This document shows positions 42,850 through 53,351 of a stretch of DNA of 64,000 nucleotides, piece by piece. Both the position numbers and the translations under genes were made by a program. The DNA lies in NCBI GenBank assembly GCA_039707465.1, contig CM077644.1, positions 82,644,875 through 82,708,874 of the forward strand. Reading direction: 5' to 3'. Below the pieces are notes generated by a model. The model saw only the letters and a list, made by a program, of their open reading frames with translations, made no database searches and was not told the origin of the DNA. Position 1 is the first letter of the stretch, and every line of letters begins with the position of its first letter. This DNA is from Rhabdophis nuchalis. Lineage: Eukaryota > Chordata > Lepidosauria > Squamata > Natricidae.

Positions 42850-45417
42850 ATGGCTACGGCGACAATGCCTCCGTTTGCACCGTTCGACCCGATGAAGGAA
42901 CAATGGGCTTCCTTCTTAGCCCGGTTCGAGTGCTTCTTGATAGCCAGCGACTACGGCGAACTCGCGCCTGCCAGGAAGCTGAGCCTATTCCTCCAGTGCG
43001 GCGGCCCTGAATTGTTTGCTACCGCCCGAACCATAGCAGCACCCGCAGCGGTGCACGAAGTGCCGTGGGACGATCTCCTGGGCCGCCTGAGAGCACACTA
43101 CGCGCCGGTGCCTTCCCGCATAGCGCATCGCTATGCATTCAGGCAATGTGTGCAACAGCCGCAACAGTCGGTAGCCGAGTTCCTGCAGAAATTGAGAGCG
43201 ACCGCAATCCCCTGCGAGTTCCCTGCTGGCTTCCTGGAGGAATCCCTACTGGAGCAGTTTGTATGCGGCGTAAGAGACATCCGCCTAAAGCGCCGCTTGC
43301 TTTCAAAAACTGTCCTGACTCTCGAGCAAGCGGTGGAAGAAGCACGCGCGACAGAATTGTCGGAGATCTCCACATCCGACATGGGCCGCGCGCGCCCTCC
43401 TCTTTTCCCCACTCCGCGAGCGTGTCTGGTAGACGAAATAGCGCCGCTGGATGAGCTGGAGGAGGAAGACCGTGGGGACTGCATGAGGGTGACCGGGCGC
43501 GTGCTGAATCGCGCATTCACACCGCAGCAGAAGTCCGGGAACTGCCTAGGCTGCGGAGGGGCCCACCAGAGACCAGAGTGCCCATTCAAGGCATCGGTGT
43601 GCCGCAGATGTGGCAGGAAAGGACACCTAGCAGCTGTGTGCCGTGCTGCCACTCCAGCGACAACGCCAGCTGCCGCCTCCAGAACCGTTCCACCAGGACA
43701 ACGAGGGTCGCAGAAGTGTTCAGGACGCTACCAGCCACAGCCGACCGACTGCTTCGCGCTGGCGGAGATGCCCCCAGCTCTAAGCTACGACCAGGCAGAG
43801 AGTAGGAGACTGTCAACAGTGGTTTGCTTAGAGGGGGTGGGGGTAAAAATGGAAATAGATTCAGGGTCCTCTAGATCACTCATGTCCTGGGCGCATTTAG
43901 TTAAGCTTTGCCCCAAGCTCAGGAAGCGGGATCTCGGCCCCACAGCGACGATCCTGAAAGATTACCAGGGCTCACAAATTCCCATTCTAGGTCTGCACAG
44001 AGTGAGAGTAGACTACGGCCCCTTCCACGGATCCCTTCCCATCCTGGTAGTGGCCAAACCCCTAGCTGCCTTGATCGGATTGGACTGGTTTCCAGCCTTG
44101 GGACTGTCAGTCCAAGGAGTACACAGCGTGCCAGCCAGTTCTCCGGTAGACGAAGTAATCAGAGAGTTCAACGACGTCTTTGATGGCAGCTTAGGAACGT
44201 ACAAAGGCACTCCAGTTTCCCTAAATTTGGACCCCCAGGTTGCTCCAGTCCGCTTGAAGGCCCGCAGGCTGCCGTTCGCGCTGAAGCCCAAGGTTGAAGC
44301 GGAATTGGATCGATTGGTGGCGCAGGGCGTGCTCGAACCCGTCGATCAGGCGAAATGGGAGACCCCAATTGTGGTCCCCATTAAGCCCGATGGGTCCGTG
44401 AGGATCTGCGCCGACTATAAGTCGACGATCAACCTCGGGCTTCAGGCGAACCCATACCCGGTTCCGGTGGTGCAAGACCTACTCCACTCATTGGGACGAG
44501 GTCGAGTGTTCGCGAAACTGGATATGGCGCAGGCCTACCAACAGCTCCCGGTGGATGATGAGGCTGCGGAAGCGCAGACCATCGTGACCCACCGTGGGGC
44601 TTTCCGCTGTCGCCGTCTCCAATTCGGCGTGTCCGTAGCCCCGGGGATCTTCCAGAGCCTCATGGAGCGACTGCTCCATGGGCTCCCTGGCGTTGTACCG
44701 TATTTTGACGACGTCCTGATTGCTGCTTCCAGCATATCAGAACTCGCCAAAACGTTACGGAAGGTCCTCAGAGTTTTCAGGGGCGCGGGTTTAAAGTTGA
44801 AACGCAGCAAATGTACGTTTGCTGCGCCTAGGGTGGAATTCCTGGGTTTCATGATTGACGCCCAAGGAATTCACCCAACCCCCTCCAAGGTCGAGGCCAT
44901 CCAAAAGGCCCCCACTCCTGCCTCCAAAACGGAGCTGCAGGCATTCCTCGGCCTTTTGAATTTCTACGCGCCGTTTATTCCCCATAAGGCATCGCTAGCC
45001 GAGCCGCTGCATCGGTTGCTCGACCGATCCGCGGCCTGGCACTGGGGCAGCCGCGAAGCACACGCGTTCGCGGCTGTCAAAGCCATGCTCACGTCAGATG
45101 CGGTACTAGTCCAGTACCATGACAGGCTTCCTCTGACGCTTGCGTGCGATGCCTCCCCTTTTGGCCTGGGGGCTGTCCTTAGCCACGTCTTTCCAGACGG
45201 CTCGGAAGCCCCCATTGCTTTTTACTCCCGGACAATGTCTCAAACGGAGAGAAACTACAGCCAAATCGACAAGGAGGCTTTGGCTGTAGTGTCCGGGATT
45301 AAGAAGTTCCACAATTACCTCTATGGGCGGACCTTTTCTGTTGTCACGGACCATAAGCCGCTCCTTGGGCTATTGGCCGGTGACCGTCCGACCCCCCCAT
45401 CCTGTCGCCCAGGATGA
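42850..45417 (+). CDS. Gag-protease-reverse transcriptase-RNase H polyprotein of the Ty3/gypsy element
   Basis: An 855-residue frame starts at ATG shortly after the primer site. Residues 1-230 are Gag-like. Two zinc knuckles follow: C232-x2-C-x3-H-x4-C244 and C251-x2-C-x4-H-x4-C264. The aspartic protease motif IDSGSS has its catalytic Asp at 337. The reverse transcriptase includes RICADYKSTIN and the catalytic YFDD at 618-621. RNase H includes LACDASPFGLGAVL (Asp767) and VTDHKPLLGLL. Gag and Pol are in one frame without an internal stop. The frame ends early in the RNase H C-terminus, just after a run of seven C (45392-45398), and the rest of pol continues in another frame. GC content is well above the surroundings. 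Confidence 0.95.
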   Translation: MATATMPPFAPFDPMKEQWASFLARFECFLIASDYGELAPARKLSLFLQCGGPELFATARTIAAPAAVHEVPWDDLLGRLRAHYAPVPSRIAHRYAFRQCVQQPQQSVAEFLQKLRATAIPCEFPAGFLEESLLEQFVCGVRDIRLKRRLLSKTVLTLEQAVEEARATELSEISTSDMGRARPPLFPTPRACLVDEIAPLDELEEEDRGDCMRVTGRVLNRAFTPQQKSGNCLGCGGAHQRPECPFKASVCRRCGRKGHLAAVCRAATPATTPAAASRTVPPGQRGSQKCSGRYQPQPTDCFALAEMPPALSYDQAESRRLSTVVCLEGVGVKMEIDSGSSRSLMSWAHLVKLCPKLRKRDLGPTATILKDYQGSQIPILGLHRVRVDYGPFHGSLPILVVAKPLAALIGLDWFPALGLSVQGVHSVPASSPVDEVIREFNDVFDGSLGTYKGTPVSLNLDPQVAPVRLKARRLPFALKPKVEAELDRLVAQGVLEPVDQAKWETPIVVPIKPDGSVRICADYKSTINLGLQANPYPVPVVQDLLHSLGRGRVFAKLDMAQAYQQLPVDDEAAEAQTIVTHRGAFRCRRLQFGVSVAPGIFQSLMERLLHGLPGVVPYFDDVLIAASSISELAKTLRKVLRVFRGAGLKLKRSKCTFAAPRVEFLGFMIDAQGIHPTPSKVEAIQKAPTPASKTELQAFLGLLNFYAPFIPHKASLAEPLHRLLDRSAAWHWGSREAHAFAAVKAMLTSDAVLVQYHDRLPLTLACDASPFGLGAVLSHVFPDGSEAPIAFYSRTMSQTERNYSQIDKEALAVVSGIKKFHNYLYGRTFSVVTDHKPLLGLLAGDRPTPPSCRPG

Positions 45418-47213
45418 CCCGCTGGACGGAATTCCTGGCAGCGTATGACTATACGCTGCTATACCGTCCTGGCAAGCAGATAGGGCATGCTGATGCCCTA
45501 AGCCGCTGCCCTCTCCCGGGGCCGGATCCGGCCCCTGTGCCTGCTCCGGCCCCTGTGCCTGCTCTCTCTGTCCTGATGGTCGCGGAGTCGGACTTGCCCC
45601 TGTCCTCTTCCGCCGTTGCCTCTCACACCCGCGCAGACCCCGTCCTCGCCCAGGTCTGCCGATGGGTGCTGAGGGGCTGGCCTTCGGGCAGTGTGGCTGA
45701 AAACTTTCGGCCTTACAAGTCACGCCAGCTGGAGCTCTCGCTCCATTGCGGGTGCTTGTGTTGGGGAGATCGGGTCATCGTCCCTTCCCCTCTCCGGCAC
45801 ATGGTTCTTCAGTCGCTCCATGCCAACCACCCAGGCATCGTCCGTATGAAGGCATTGGCCCGGAGCTATGTCTGGTGGCCCGGCATGGACGCTGAAGTGG
45901 CGGAATGGGTGGCCGCCTGCTCCTCCTGCCAATCGTCCCGGCCGGCCCCGCCGGTCTCCCCGCCGAGGGAGTGGGACGCCCCCAGGTGCCCATGGTCCAG
46001 GCTCCACTTGGATTTCACGGGTCCCTTCCATGGCCAGAATTTCCTCGTGGTGGTGGATGCGTTCTCACGCTGGGTGGAGGTGATTCTCATGGCTTCCACC
46101 ACAGCGGAGAGCGCGGTGCGTGCCTTGCGCCGTCTGTTTGCGACCCACGGGTTGCCGGACATCGTTGTGTCCGACAACGGACCCCAATTTCAATCCTCCA
46201 CCTTCTTGGACTTTCTGGCCACCCAAGGGATCCGCCACGCGCCGGTCGCCCCTTATCACCCGGCGTCTAATGGACGCGCGGAACGAGCCGTGCGCTCAGC
46301 CAAGGAAGCCTTGGCCCGTTTGGATAAAGGGGACTGGCAGGCAAGGGTGGCCGCGTACCTTTTGGGACAGCATGTCACACCTTGCCCAGCCACAGGGAAA
46401 AGCCCCGCGGAGCTCTTGATGGGCCGACGCTTGCGGACCACTCTGGACAGACTGCACCCCGATTACGACTGGTTGCAGAGGGGCAACCTGCAGATTCCCA
46501 CTCCTCGTTTATTTGAAATTGGGGACCTGGTTTGGGCAAGGAACTTTTCAGGGGAGCCGCGATGGATTGCCGCAACCATTTTGGACGTAACCGGACCCTG
46601 TTCTTACAGAGTCGGCCTTCAGGGTGGATCCGAGTGGCGGCGCCACCTGGATCAACTGAGGCGCCGCCTGCCCGAAACAGCAGTCACCACGCCAGGCCGT
46701 TCCTGCCTGTTGGCCCCCGTTGGGCCGTTGTTCTCTGCTCAAGCCGAGCAGTTGTTTGGAACCCTGGAGTCCCTAGCCGGTCCAGACCTCGTATCGGCGG
46801 GAACAGCACGGGGAGACCGCCAGGACCTCACAGCCCAATCTGACTCTCAGCTGGGGGCCTCGCCCATCGGGGAACCACCCTACCAGAATAATACTCGCCA
46901 GCAAATGCCAACTACCTCAAGCCCGGTCGCCACGCCCCCTCACCCGGACTTGCTAGGGTCGCCATTGCCGCCTACGGCGACTCCACCTCCGAGGGCAGGC
47001 CGCGATGACGTAGGCGAAGGCTCCGTGTCCCACAGGGAGGAGCCTCCTCAAGAACTAAGGCGGTCAGGGCGGACCCGACACCGCCCCGCCTATCTGAACG
47101 ACTACGCGTGCGCATGTACTGTGTTGGACAGAGAACCTAGACACATGCGCACTGACTATGGGGGAAGGAGTGTTGAGTCCCCAAGCCTATGTCCCAGACA
47201 GCTCGTCTGGTAA
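45414..47213 (+). CDS. Integrase-containing 3' part of pol, frameshifted from the upstream frame
   Basis: A 599-residue frame overlaps the end of the previous ORF by 4 nt. Residues 1-35 complete the RNase H/connection region (HADALSRCPL). The integrase zinc-binding region has HANHPG (His136, His139) and CSSC (Cys169, Cys172). The catalytic triad is Asp200 (LDFTGP), Asp254 (VSDNGPQF) and Glu290 (NGRAER), with the usual 35-residue spacing between the last two. A GPY/F-like block (TGPCSYRV) follows, then a proline-rich tail running 43 bp into the 3' LTR. The ATG is probably not a real start: the frame is the continuation of pol separated by a one-base indel at the C run. Confidence 0.93.
   Translation: MTRWTEFLAAYDYTLLYRPGKQIGHADALSRCPLPGPDPAPVPAPAPVPALSVLMVAESDLPLSSSAVASHTRADPVLAQVCRWVLRGWPSGSVAENFRPYKSRQLELSLHCGCLCWGDRVIVPSPLRHMVLQSLHANHPGIVRMKALARSYVWWPGMDAEVAEWVAACSSCQSSRPAPPVSPPREWDAPRCPWSRLHLDFTGPFHGQNFLVVVDAFSRWVEVILMASTTAESAVRALRRLFATHGLPDIVVSDNGPQFQSSTFLDFLATQGIRHAPVAPYHPASNGRAERAVRSAKEALARLDKGDWQARVAAYLLGQHVTPCPATGKSPAELLMGRRLRTTLDRLHPDYDWLQRGNLQIPTPRLFEIGDLVWARNFSGEPRWIAATILDVTGPCSYRVGLQGGSEWRRHLDQLRRRLPETAVTTPGRSCLLAPVGPLFSAQAEQLFGTLESLAGPDLVSAGTARGDRQDLTAQSDSQLGASPIGEPPYQNNTRQQMPTTSSPVATPPHPDLLGSPLPPTATPPPRAGRDDVGEGSVSHREEPPQELRRSGRTRHRPAYLNDYACACTVLDREPRHMRTDYGGRSVESPSLCPRQLVW
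47160..47170 (+). promoter_or_regulatory. Polypurine tract
   Basis: GGGGGAAGGAG lies immediately before the 3' LTR, as needed for plus-strand priming in reverse transcription. Confidence 0.85.
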
Positions 47214-47469
47214 CCTATGAGTCACCGCATTCCGGAGCTGAGCCAGCAGCTGCAGTGATTAACAGAGACAAGCTGTCTGGAATCTGTCTGGAAAGGAGTC
47301 ACAATGTTGCAATTGCATTGCTAGGAGTTTCCTGCCTGGTAACTCTATATAAGAGGTTGCCAGAGAAGAAACCTTGCCAATTGAATCTTGTGTGTGTTGT
47401 AAATAGTGTGAATAAACGTTCCTGTTGTTTTGACCATGCCTGAGTCGGAATCCTTTGTCTGATCTAACA
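47171..47469 (+). repeat. 3' LTR of the Ty3/gypsy element
   Basis: Identical to the 5' LTR except A at 47380 in place of G at 42666. Same length, same TG/CA ends. Confidence 0.95.
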
Positions 47470-47732
47470 AAGATTACCTGTTTCTTTCTAATTTTTGGCT
47501 ACCATATGCTCACATAATTTTCCTCTTATGGTGTTATGAACAAAGTATGAGAACAATATTTTAATGGGAAAGATTAGGATTTATTTTAGGGATATTATGC
47601 TAGAATATTAGTAAAAGCAATGCTTTACCTGTTTACTAAGGCTTTTCCAAGCTAGTGCCTTGTTATCAAAATGTTAGAAGGGATCTGAAAATGCATAGTT
47701 AGAATAATTTACAGTTTGGAACTGTAAATTTC

Positions 47733-47939
47733 GACTGCCTTTCCTAAGAGCCTCTCTGTCACAGAGAGATGATAGATTGGTGATGAGAGCAGAACTTTTT
47801 TGAGAAATATATTCCATTGAGAAAAATACAACAGCAGTTAAGCTACTTTCTGTGAAATGGAAAAGGAGCAAGTACGCATGAAGAGGAATGGCAGAATAAC
47901 CAAATAGCTGCACTGTATGGTTTTGTTTTTCTAAAAAAG
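47733..47939 (+). repeat. 207-bp direct repeat, copy A
   Basis: GACTGCCTTTCCTAAGAG to CTAAAAAAG. It matches 48432-48638 with two substitutions seen (near GGTGATGAGAGC). The two copies bracket a segment homologous to the AK5 upstream region. Confidence 0.92.
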
Positions 47940-48431
47940 ACTGACTTGAGACTGCCTTCAATAATATGGTTTTTTTTTGGTCTAAATATTTAATTTAGCC
48001 CATAAGTGGATCTTCCCCTTGGCGCGTGCACATACACCCCCATCCCCCAAATGAAGGAACACCGTTTCCGGAATCTTCTCCCCAATTTCGCCTTCAACCC
48101 AAATGTCTACACACCCCGTGTTCTTGTACTCGAGTGGAGGAGCCCAAGACCAGCCGCCGGGCGCGAAGGCTGAGCATGAGGTTGCAGAAATCTTGGCTTC
48201 GTGGCGCGTAAACTTTGCAACAAGGGCCGGCGATCGTGGGCGCGCCGATAGGGTCAGGCTTTCGGGTCCGGGATTGGGTCCAGGCTCTAAGAGCGCACAT
48301 CCCACGAAAAGCACCGGGCGACCGGCTCGATCGCCGCCTCTCTTTCTTTTTCAAGAGCGCCATGTGCTCGTGCGTGCGCGCACGCGCATCTATGTGTATG
48401 TGTCTACAGAAAAGCGCGATCGTGGGATTTG
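47940..48431 (+). repeat. Displaced copy of the AK5 upstream / CpG-rich region
   Basis: It is homologous to 54850-55287 directly upstream of AK5 exon 1, in the same orientation. It shares GTTTCCGGAATCTTCTCCCC, GTAAACTTTGCAACAAGGGC and GATAGGGTCAGGCTTTCGGG. A few percent of positions differ, many at CpG. This copy has about 70 bp near 48130-48200 where the AK5-proximal copy has about 12 bp. It contains no AK5 exon. Confidence 0.88.
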
Positions 48432-48638
48432 GACTGCCTTTCCTAAGAGCCTCTCTGTCACAGAGAGATGATAGATTGGAGATGAGATCAGAACTTTTTT
48501 GAGAAATATATTCCATTGAGAAAAATACAACAGCAGTTAAGCTACTTTCTGTGAAATGGAAAAGGAGCAAGTACGCATGAAGAGGAATGGCAGAATAACC
48601 AAATAGCTGCACTGTATGGTTTTGTTTTTCTAAAAAAG
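48432..48638 (+). repeat. 207-bp direct repeat, copy A'
   Basis: The second copy of the repeat at 47733-47939, same length, about 99% identical. Confidence 0.92.
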
Positions 48639-49331
48639 GTTCTTACAGAAAGCAGAATAGGTGAAGGACAACTACTCTACTTTACTGCTCTGTATATAGC
48701 AAGTGAGAATTACAAAGTACACAATAGCCATCCAAATGGAAAGGAAGACTTGGGGAGCAGGGCACCGAGAAGAGGGATGAATCAAAGAAATATGAATCTG
48801 GGTCCTTGGACTACTAAGTGATGGCTGACAAAAGAAGTTAGTTGACAAAAGAAGCATAAGAATAGGCTTGTCTAGAAAGCGCAATTCCCAAGCATTCAGA
48901 AACTCAACACTTAATGCACTGTAGGGTGTACAATTTGAAGCACTTCTGGGGACAGCCAGCATGTTTGTAGAACTTTGAATTCATTTTGACATTTCCCATC
49001 AGGTAGTAAGAACTTCCACATAGGGCTTCTATTATTCAGTTGACTTGCCCCAGCCATTATTGAGTGGGGCCTTGAATCTGAGTCTCCTCAATTCTACTCC
49101 AACATCCTAATGCCTATACCATAATTATACTCCTCTCGTAACTTTGCATTGCTACTTTTATCTTTTCCTTTTTTAGGTGAAAATATCTACTAAGGGGGAA
49201 AAAGATAGAAAAGTTGTATATTGTCTTTTGATGAAGAGATTATAATCTCCCCCAAGAAAACCTTTGAAATGCATCACAGGTTAGACATTTACAATATTTA
49301 AAAAAATTTAAATATTTAAATATATTTAAAG
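48639..49331. other. Intergenic DNA, nothing recognised
   Basis: No gene or repeat identified. Confidence 0.45.
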
Positions 49332-49672
49332 TGGAATTGGTGGCTCAGTGGCTAAGATGCCAAGCTTATCGATCCGAAAGGTTGGCAGTTCGAATCCCTA
49401 GTGCCGCATAACGGAGTGAGCTCCCGTTACTTGTCCCAGCTTCTGCCAAACTAGCAGTTCGAAAGCATGTAAAAATGCAAGTAGAAAAAATAGGAACCAC
49501 CTTTGGTGGGAAGATAAACAGTGTTTCATGCGCCTTCGGCACTTAGTCATGCAGGCCACATGACCATGGAGACATCTTCGGACAGCGCTGGCTTTGAAAC
49601 AGAGATGAGCACCACCCCCTAGAGTCGGAAGCGACTAGCACATATGTGTTTGAGGGGAACCTTTTACCTTTA
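49332..49672 (+). mobile_element. Sauria-type SINE with BovB-like tail
   Basis: Head GGTGGCTCAGTGGCTAAGAT with B box GGCAGTTCGAATCCC. Body CACCACCCCCTAGAGTCGG. Tail GAGGGGAACCTTTTACCTTT. TTTAAAG occurs on both sides, a probable target duplication. Confidence 0.88.
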
Positions 49673-52564
49673 AAGAGCTACTGGTAGTTAGTACAAGCTA
49701 AATTATCAGTAGCAAACACCTTCGTTTCTAACATTGTGGGAATTTTTAATGGAAATCTTTGGCTCTATCTAAATTTGCTGAATCTCAGGTTAGCTTCACT
49801 TTCCCAAGCACAATGGGATCAAAGGAACTGAGAATGCATAACAGGAGTATGTTGCTCTCCTGCCATCCACACTGAGCTGCCAAAAGTTTTTCCCCCCCTA
49901 GGGCATGATTTCTTACATTTGAGCAACAAAGTTTTATTCTGCATAATTTTAGTGATTGTATGTTTCCAATGCATTGTTAGTTTCTTATATTTGAGGGCTG
50001 ATTTATAGAACATTTTTATATCATCTGACAAGCCCTTCAGCCTGAATGCCCCTTGCAGACAGTAAAAAAATCACACTCTGACATTATAAGATTTAATCAT
50101 CAAAGTACCAATTCCTAACACAGAAGCTTCCTCCATCTCAGTGATATGCATGGTGATGAGAAAGAAAGGAAAAGATGATCAATAACTCTTCACAGAAATG
50201 GAAGTCATTTTTTAACTTTTTTCTAAAGGATAGAATAGCATATACAACTGGAATTAATAATAATAATAATAATCTTTATTGTCATTGTAATAATATTGTA
50301 ATAAAATTACGATGAAATTGAGACTGGGAACTCAGTTGTTAAATGAAGTGGTGGCTAAGTGAAACTGAAACTGTGTTTATGATCTTACTTCAGCTTTCCT
50401 AGGTTTTATAGACTACTACAAAAGTAGCAAATGTAAAAATTGGCTGCAAAGTTACATTTTGATCACCTCAGAACTGTAAACATTTGCTAAATGAGGACTA
50501 CCCATATTTAAAATTTAAATATCTTTAAATTTAAATAAGCCTTGGTAATGTATTTAGTTTTTCACCTACACCAGCCTTTTCCAACTGGAGAAGAAATTGT
50601 GATGGGGAAAAATATAATAATACATATAATACAGTATACATATAATAATTTGGATGCAAACATTCCTATTGATTCGAAATTTATTTCAAGGGTTTGATTG
50701 TATGTCTATTCAATAGTGTCCAATTCTCAGAGAGTGGTTGGACAAGTCCCTGCAGTTTTCTTGGCAGGGTTTTTCAAAAGTGGTTTGAATTGGCTCCTTC
50801 CTGAAGATAGAGAAAAAGTGACTGGCCCAAGGTTTCCAGCTTGCTTTGTGTCTAAGGTGGGAGTAGACTCAACTCTCCCAGCTTCTAGCATGATGCCTTA
50901 ACCGCTACACCAACTGGCTCTGTTATTTCCTGGACAAAAAGATTGAGATCGTTGATTCGGAGCTGGTAGTTATCATGCAGAGACTGGAAGCTTGCTGCAG
51001 AGAGATTGTACACATTGAGGTGGTTTCGTGGTTATTATATAGGAAGAGGGTAAGTGAATTTATTTATAGCAAGGAGAAATCACCAACCTCATTTTAAGGA
51101 TGGAAGGGGAGAAAAATGGTATTTAATCTCCAAACAATCTGCTTCTTTGAAATGAGAATTCTGACAGCAGACAAAATACGGGCTGCGGAAGAAGTAAAAA
51201 CCTTTCACTTTTAAATTCAGTTCAGCTCATTACCATTTATAGTCGCCATCTTGAGACATCTGATAATTCTGTCTCAGGACCTTTCCTCACTATGGTTTAC
51301 TACTACACTGGACTCATCATGTTGGGAATTCTGGCCATAAATTGGATTATCTAGATCGCAGGTGTCAAACTCGCAGAGTTCCATTGCCATCACGTGATGT
51401 TTCACAACGCTTTCCACTTCACGGAGATGGCCTGCACATGACGCATCTGGTCTGCGAGCCACCAGTTTTCACACCCTGAATTCTTTCTCCTTTATAGTGA
51501 GAGAGAGACTATGAGGCGTCTGGAGAAGGAAAGGAAGAGTTAATAGTGGATGAGTCAGTTGACAGATTATTTTACAAAAGAGCAAATCAGCCCAGGTGGG
51601 AAACAATCTGGGGGAAAAAATGGTTTCAAAGTATTCAGAGATATTTTGCCTCAACTAACTCACTATAAAGGAGGTAGGAAATTCTTATTGCAGTTTCTGA
51701 TATTTTGTACTTATCTGGTCTAGCATGAAAGATAGCTTTCTAGTCCTTCATCCTTGATCTTGTCAGCTGCATGTGGCTCGACCTTTGCTAAGCAAAGCCT
51801 TGTCCTCATGCCTTGGTTGCAAATATTTTCAGGCCAGCGATTACTTAATATATAGTTAACAGCACAACTGATACTGTGAGAGGAACTACTGGTTCCTAGT
51901 CAAATATTACTCTAAAAGGAACAACTATAGCATTTGTCTACCAAGCACCATGCCAAATTCACCGTGATTTAGAAGGGTAGGAGAAAGAAGCAACAAGTTG
52001 AAACTCCATGGCTCTAAATCTTTTTTTTTTTCATTTCCTCACTGCAAATTCAATGAGAAAATCAACAGCTGTGTATGGATTCAATCTTGCCTATAATCAA
52101 TATTCTAACCTAGTTAAGCCATATCAATGGGTCTTCTGCCATGGCTAACACAGGAGTATAACTAAGCTGTGAAGTGTCAGAGAACAGAAGAAAGGATGAG
52201 CAACTACAACTTGCCACATCTTCAAGTCACTTATCTGGAAAAAAAATGGTGATACATTGTGGGGTTTTTTTCCTCCTTCCCTTTTGTTGTGGCAAGACTG
52301 TGTCAGCAGGAAACATAAAAAGTGATGCTTTCCACAGCATGAAGGAGCAGTAGAAAACTATTCAAATTGATGATCAAGGGGAACACTTTGATGGCCACCA
52401 TCCTGATACTGCTGAAAAATTGCATATGAACAAAAGACTAAAGACGCTCTGTATGCAAGAATTGTTGGATGTGATTTAAAAGCCAAAGCAGGGGAGCAAT
52501 CTGAAATTAATCATTCTGAAAGAAAAGTTCAAGCAAAAGCAGAGATCAATGGGGCGGGAGGACA
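49673..52564. other. Intergenic DNA with degraded repeats
   Basis: An AATAATAAT tract with CTTTATTGTCATTG near 50263 leads into a degraded MITE-like repeat to about 50505. A fragment of the GGGGTGTCAAA hAT family lies near 51358-51476. No gene seen. Confidence 0.45.
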
Positions 52565-53275
52565 AAAGTTAATTCTATTATATTTATATTATTTATTATT
52601 TTATTATTTTATTTTTCAAATTTATACCCCGCCCTTCTCCATTGTTAGGACCCAGGGCGGCGTACAGGCATTATTAAAATCATACAAAAAACAATATACA
52701 TTATTAAAAGCATATTAAATTAAATCCTGTGCTAAAAAATCCATTTTAAAACCTAAAAATAAAATTTATGGATAAAAGTCAGAAGCGGGGGGCTATGTTA
52801 GGCCGGCTTGTTGAAATAGATATGTCTTAAGACGTTGGCAGAAGAGGCGGAGGTCCGAGATGGTGCGTAGGTCGGGGGGTAGGTCGTTCAGGAGGGCCGG
52901 GCCCGCCACAGAGAAGGCCCTCCCAATGCCAACCGGCATTGCCCAGCTGACGGTACCCGGAGAAGACCCTCTCTGTGGGAGCGGATCGGACGAAGGGATG
53001 TATGGGGCAGGAGATGGTCTCGTATATAGCTACGCCCCAAGCCATAGAGCGATTTGAAGATGGTCGTCAACACCTTGAAGCGCACTCGAAAGGCCACAGG
53101 CAGCCAGTGCAGCTCGCGCAGGAGAGGTGCTATGTGGGCTTGCCTTGGGGCACCCATAATCACTCGCGGGGCCGCATTCTGAACTAACTGTAGCCTTCGA
53201 GAGCACCTCATGGGGAGCCCCATGTAGAGGGCATTACAGTAATCCAGCCGAGATGTCACGAGCGCTTGAGTGCGA
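52565..53275 (-). mobile_element. L2-clade LINE 3' fragment
   Basis: The minus strand carries SRLDYCNALYMGLPMRCSRR, LHWLPVAFRVRFKVL and SYIRDHLLPHTSLRPIRSH, then a frame break and the family 3' tail with A/T-rich repeat at 52565. Younger than the 1-540 copy but broken by an internal deletion near 52925. Confidence 0.9.
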
Positions 53276-53351
53276 TATGTCCAGAAGCAAGACAGGTTGA
53301 ATTGAATGACACTCTTTCCATTCCATAACTATAACCATAGCAGAACCAGGA

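Larger units (their letters stand above)
42457..47469 (+). mobile_element. Ty3/gypsy LTR retrotransposon, near-intact, probably Mag-like
   Basis: Two 299-bp LTRs starting TG and ending CA flank gag, protease, reverse transcriptase, RNase H and integrase, in the Ty3/gypsy order. A 5-bp duplication AAGAT flanks the element (42452-42456 and 47470-47474). The LTRs differ at one base (42666 G, 47380 A), so the insertion is recent. A primer-binding site and polypurine tract are present. Mag-lineage assignment is inferred from the tRNA-Ser-type primer site and remembered resemblance to K02A2.6-like proteins. One frameshift splits pol. There is no envelope-like ORF. Confidence 0.95.

Noticed and set aside
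47733..48638. LTR-type element with 207-bp repeats
   Set aside because: The repeats do not start TG or end CA. There is no primer site or polypurine tract, and the interior is AK5 upstream DNA.
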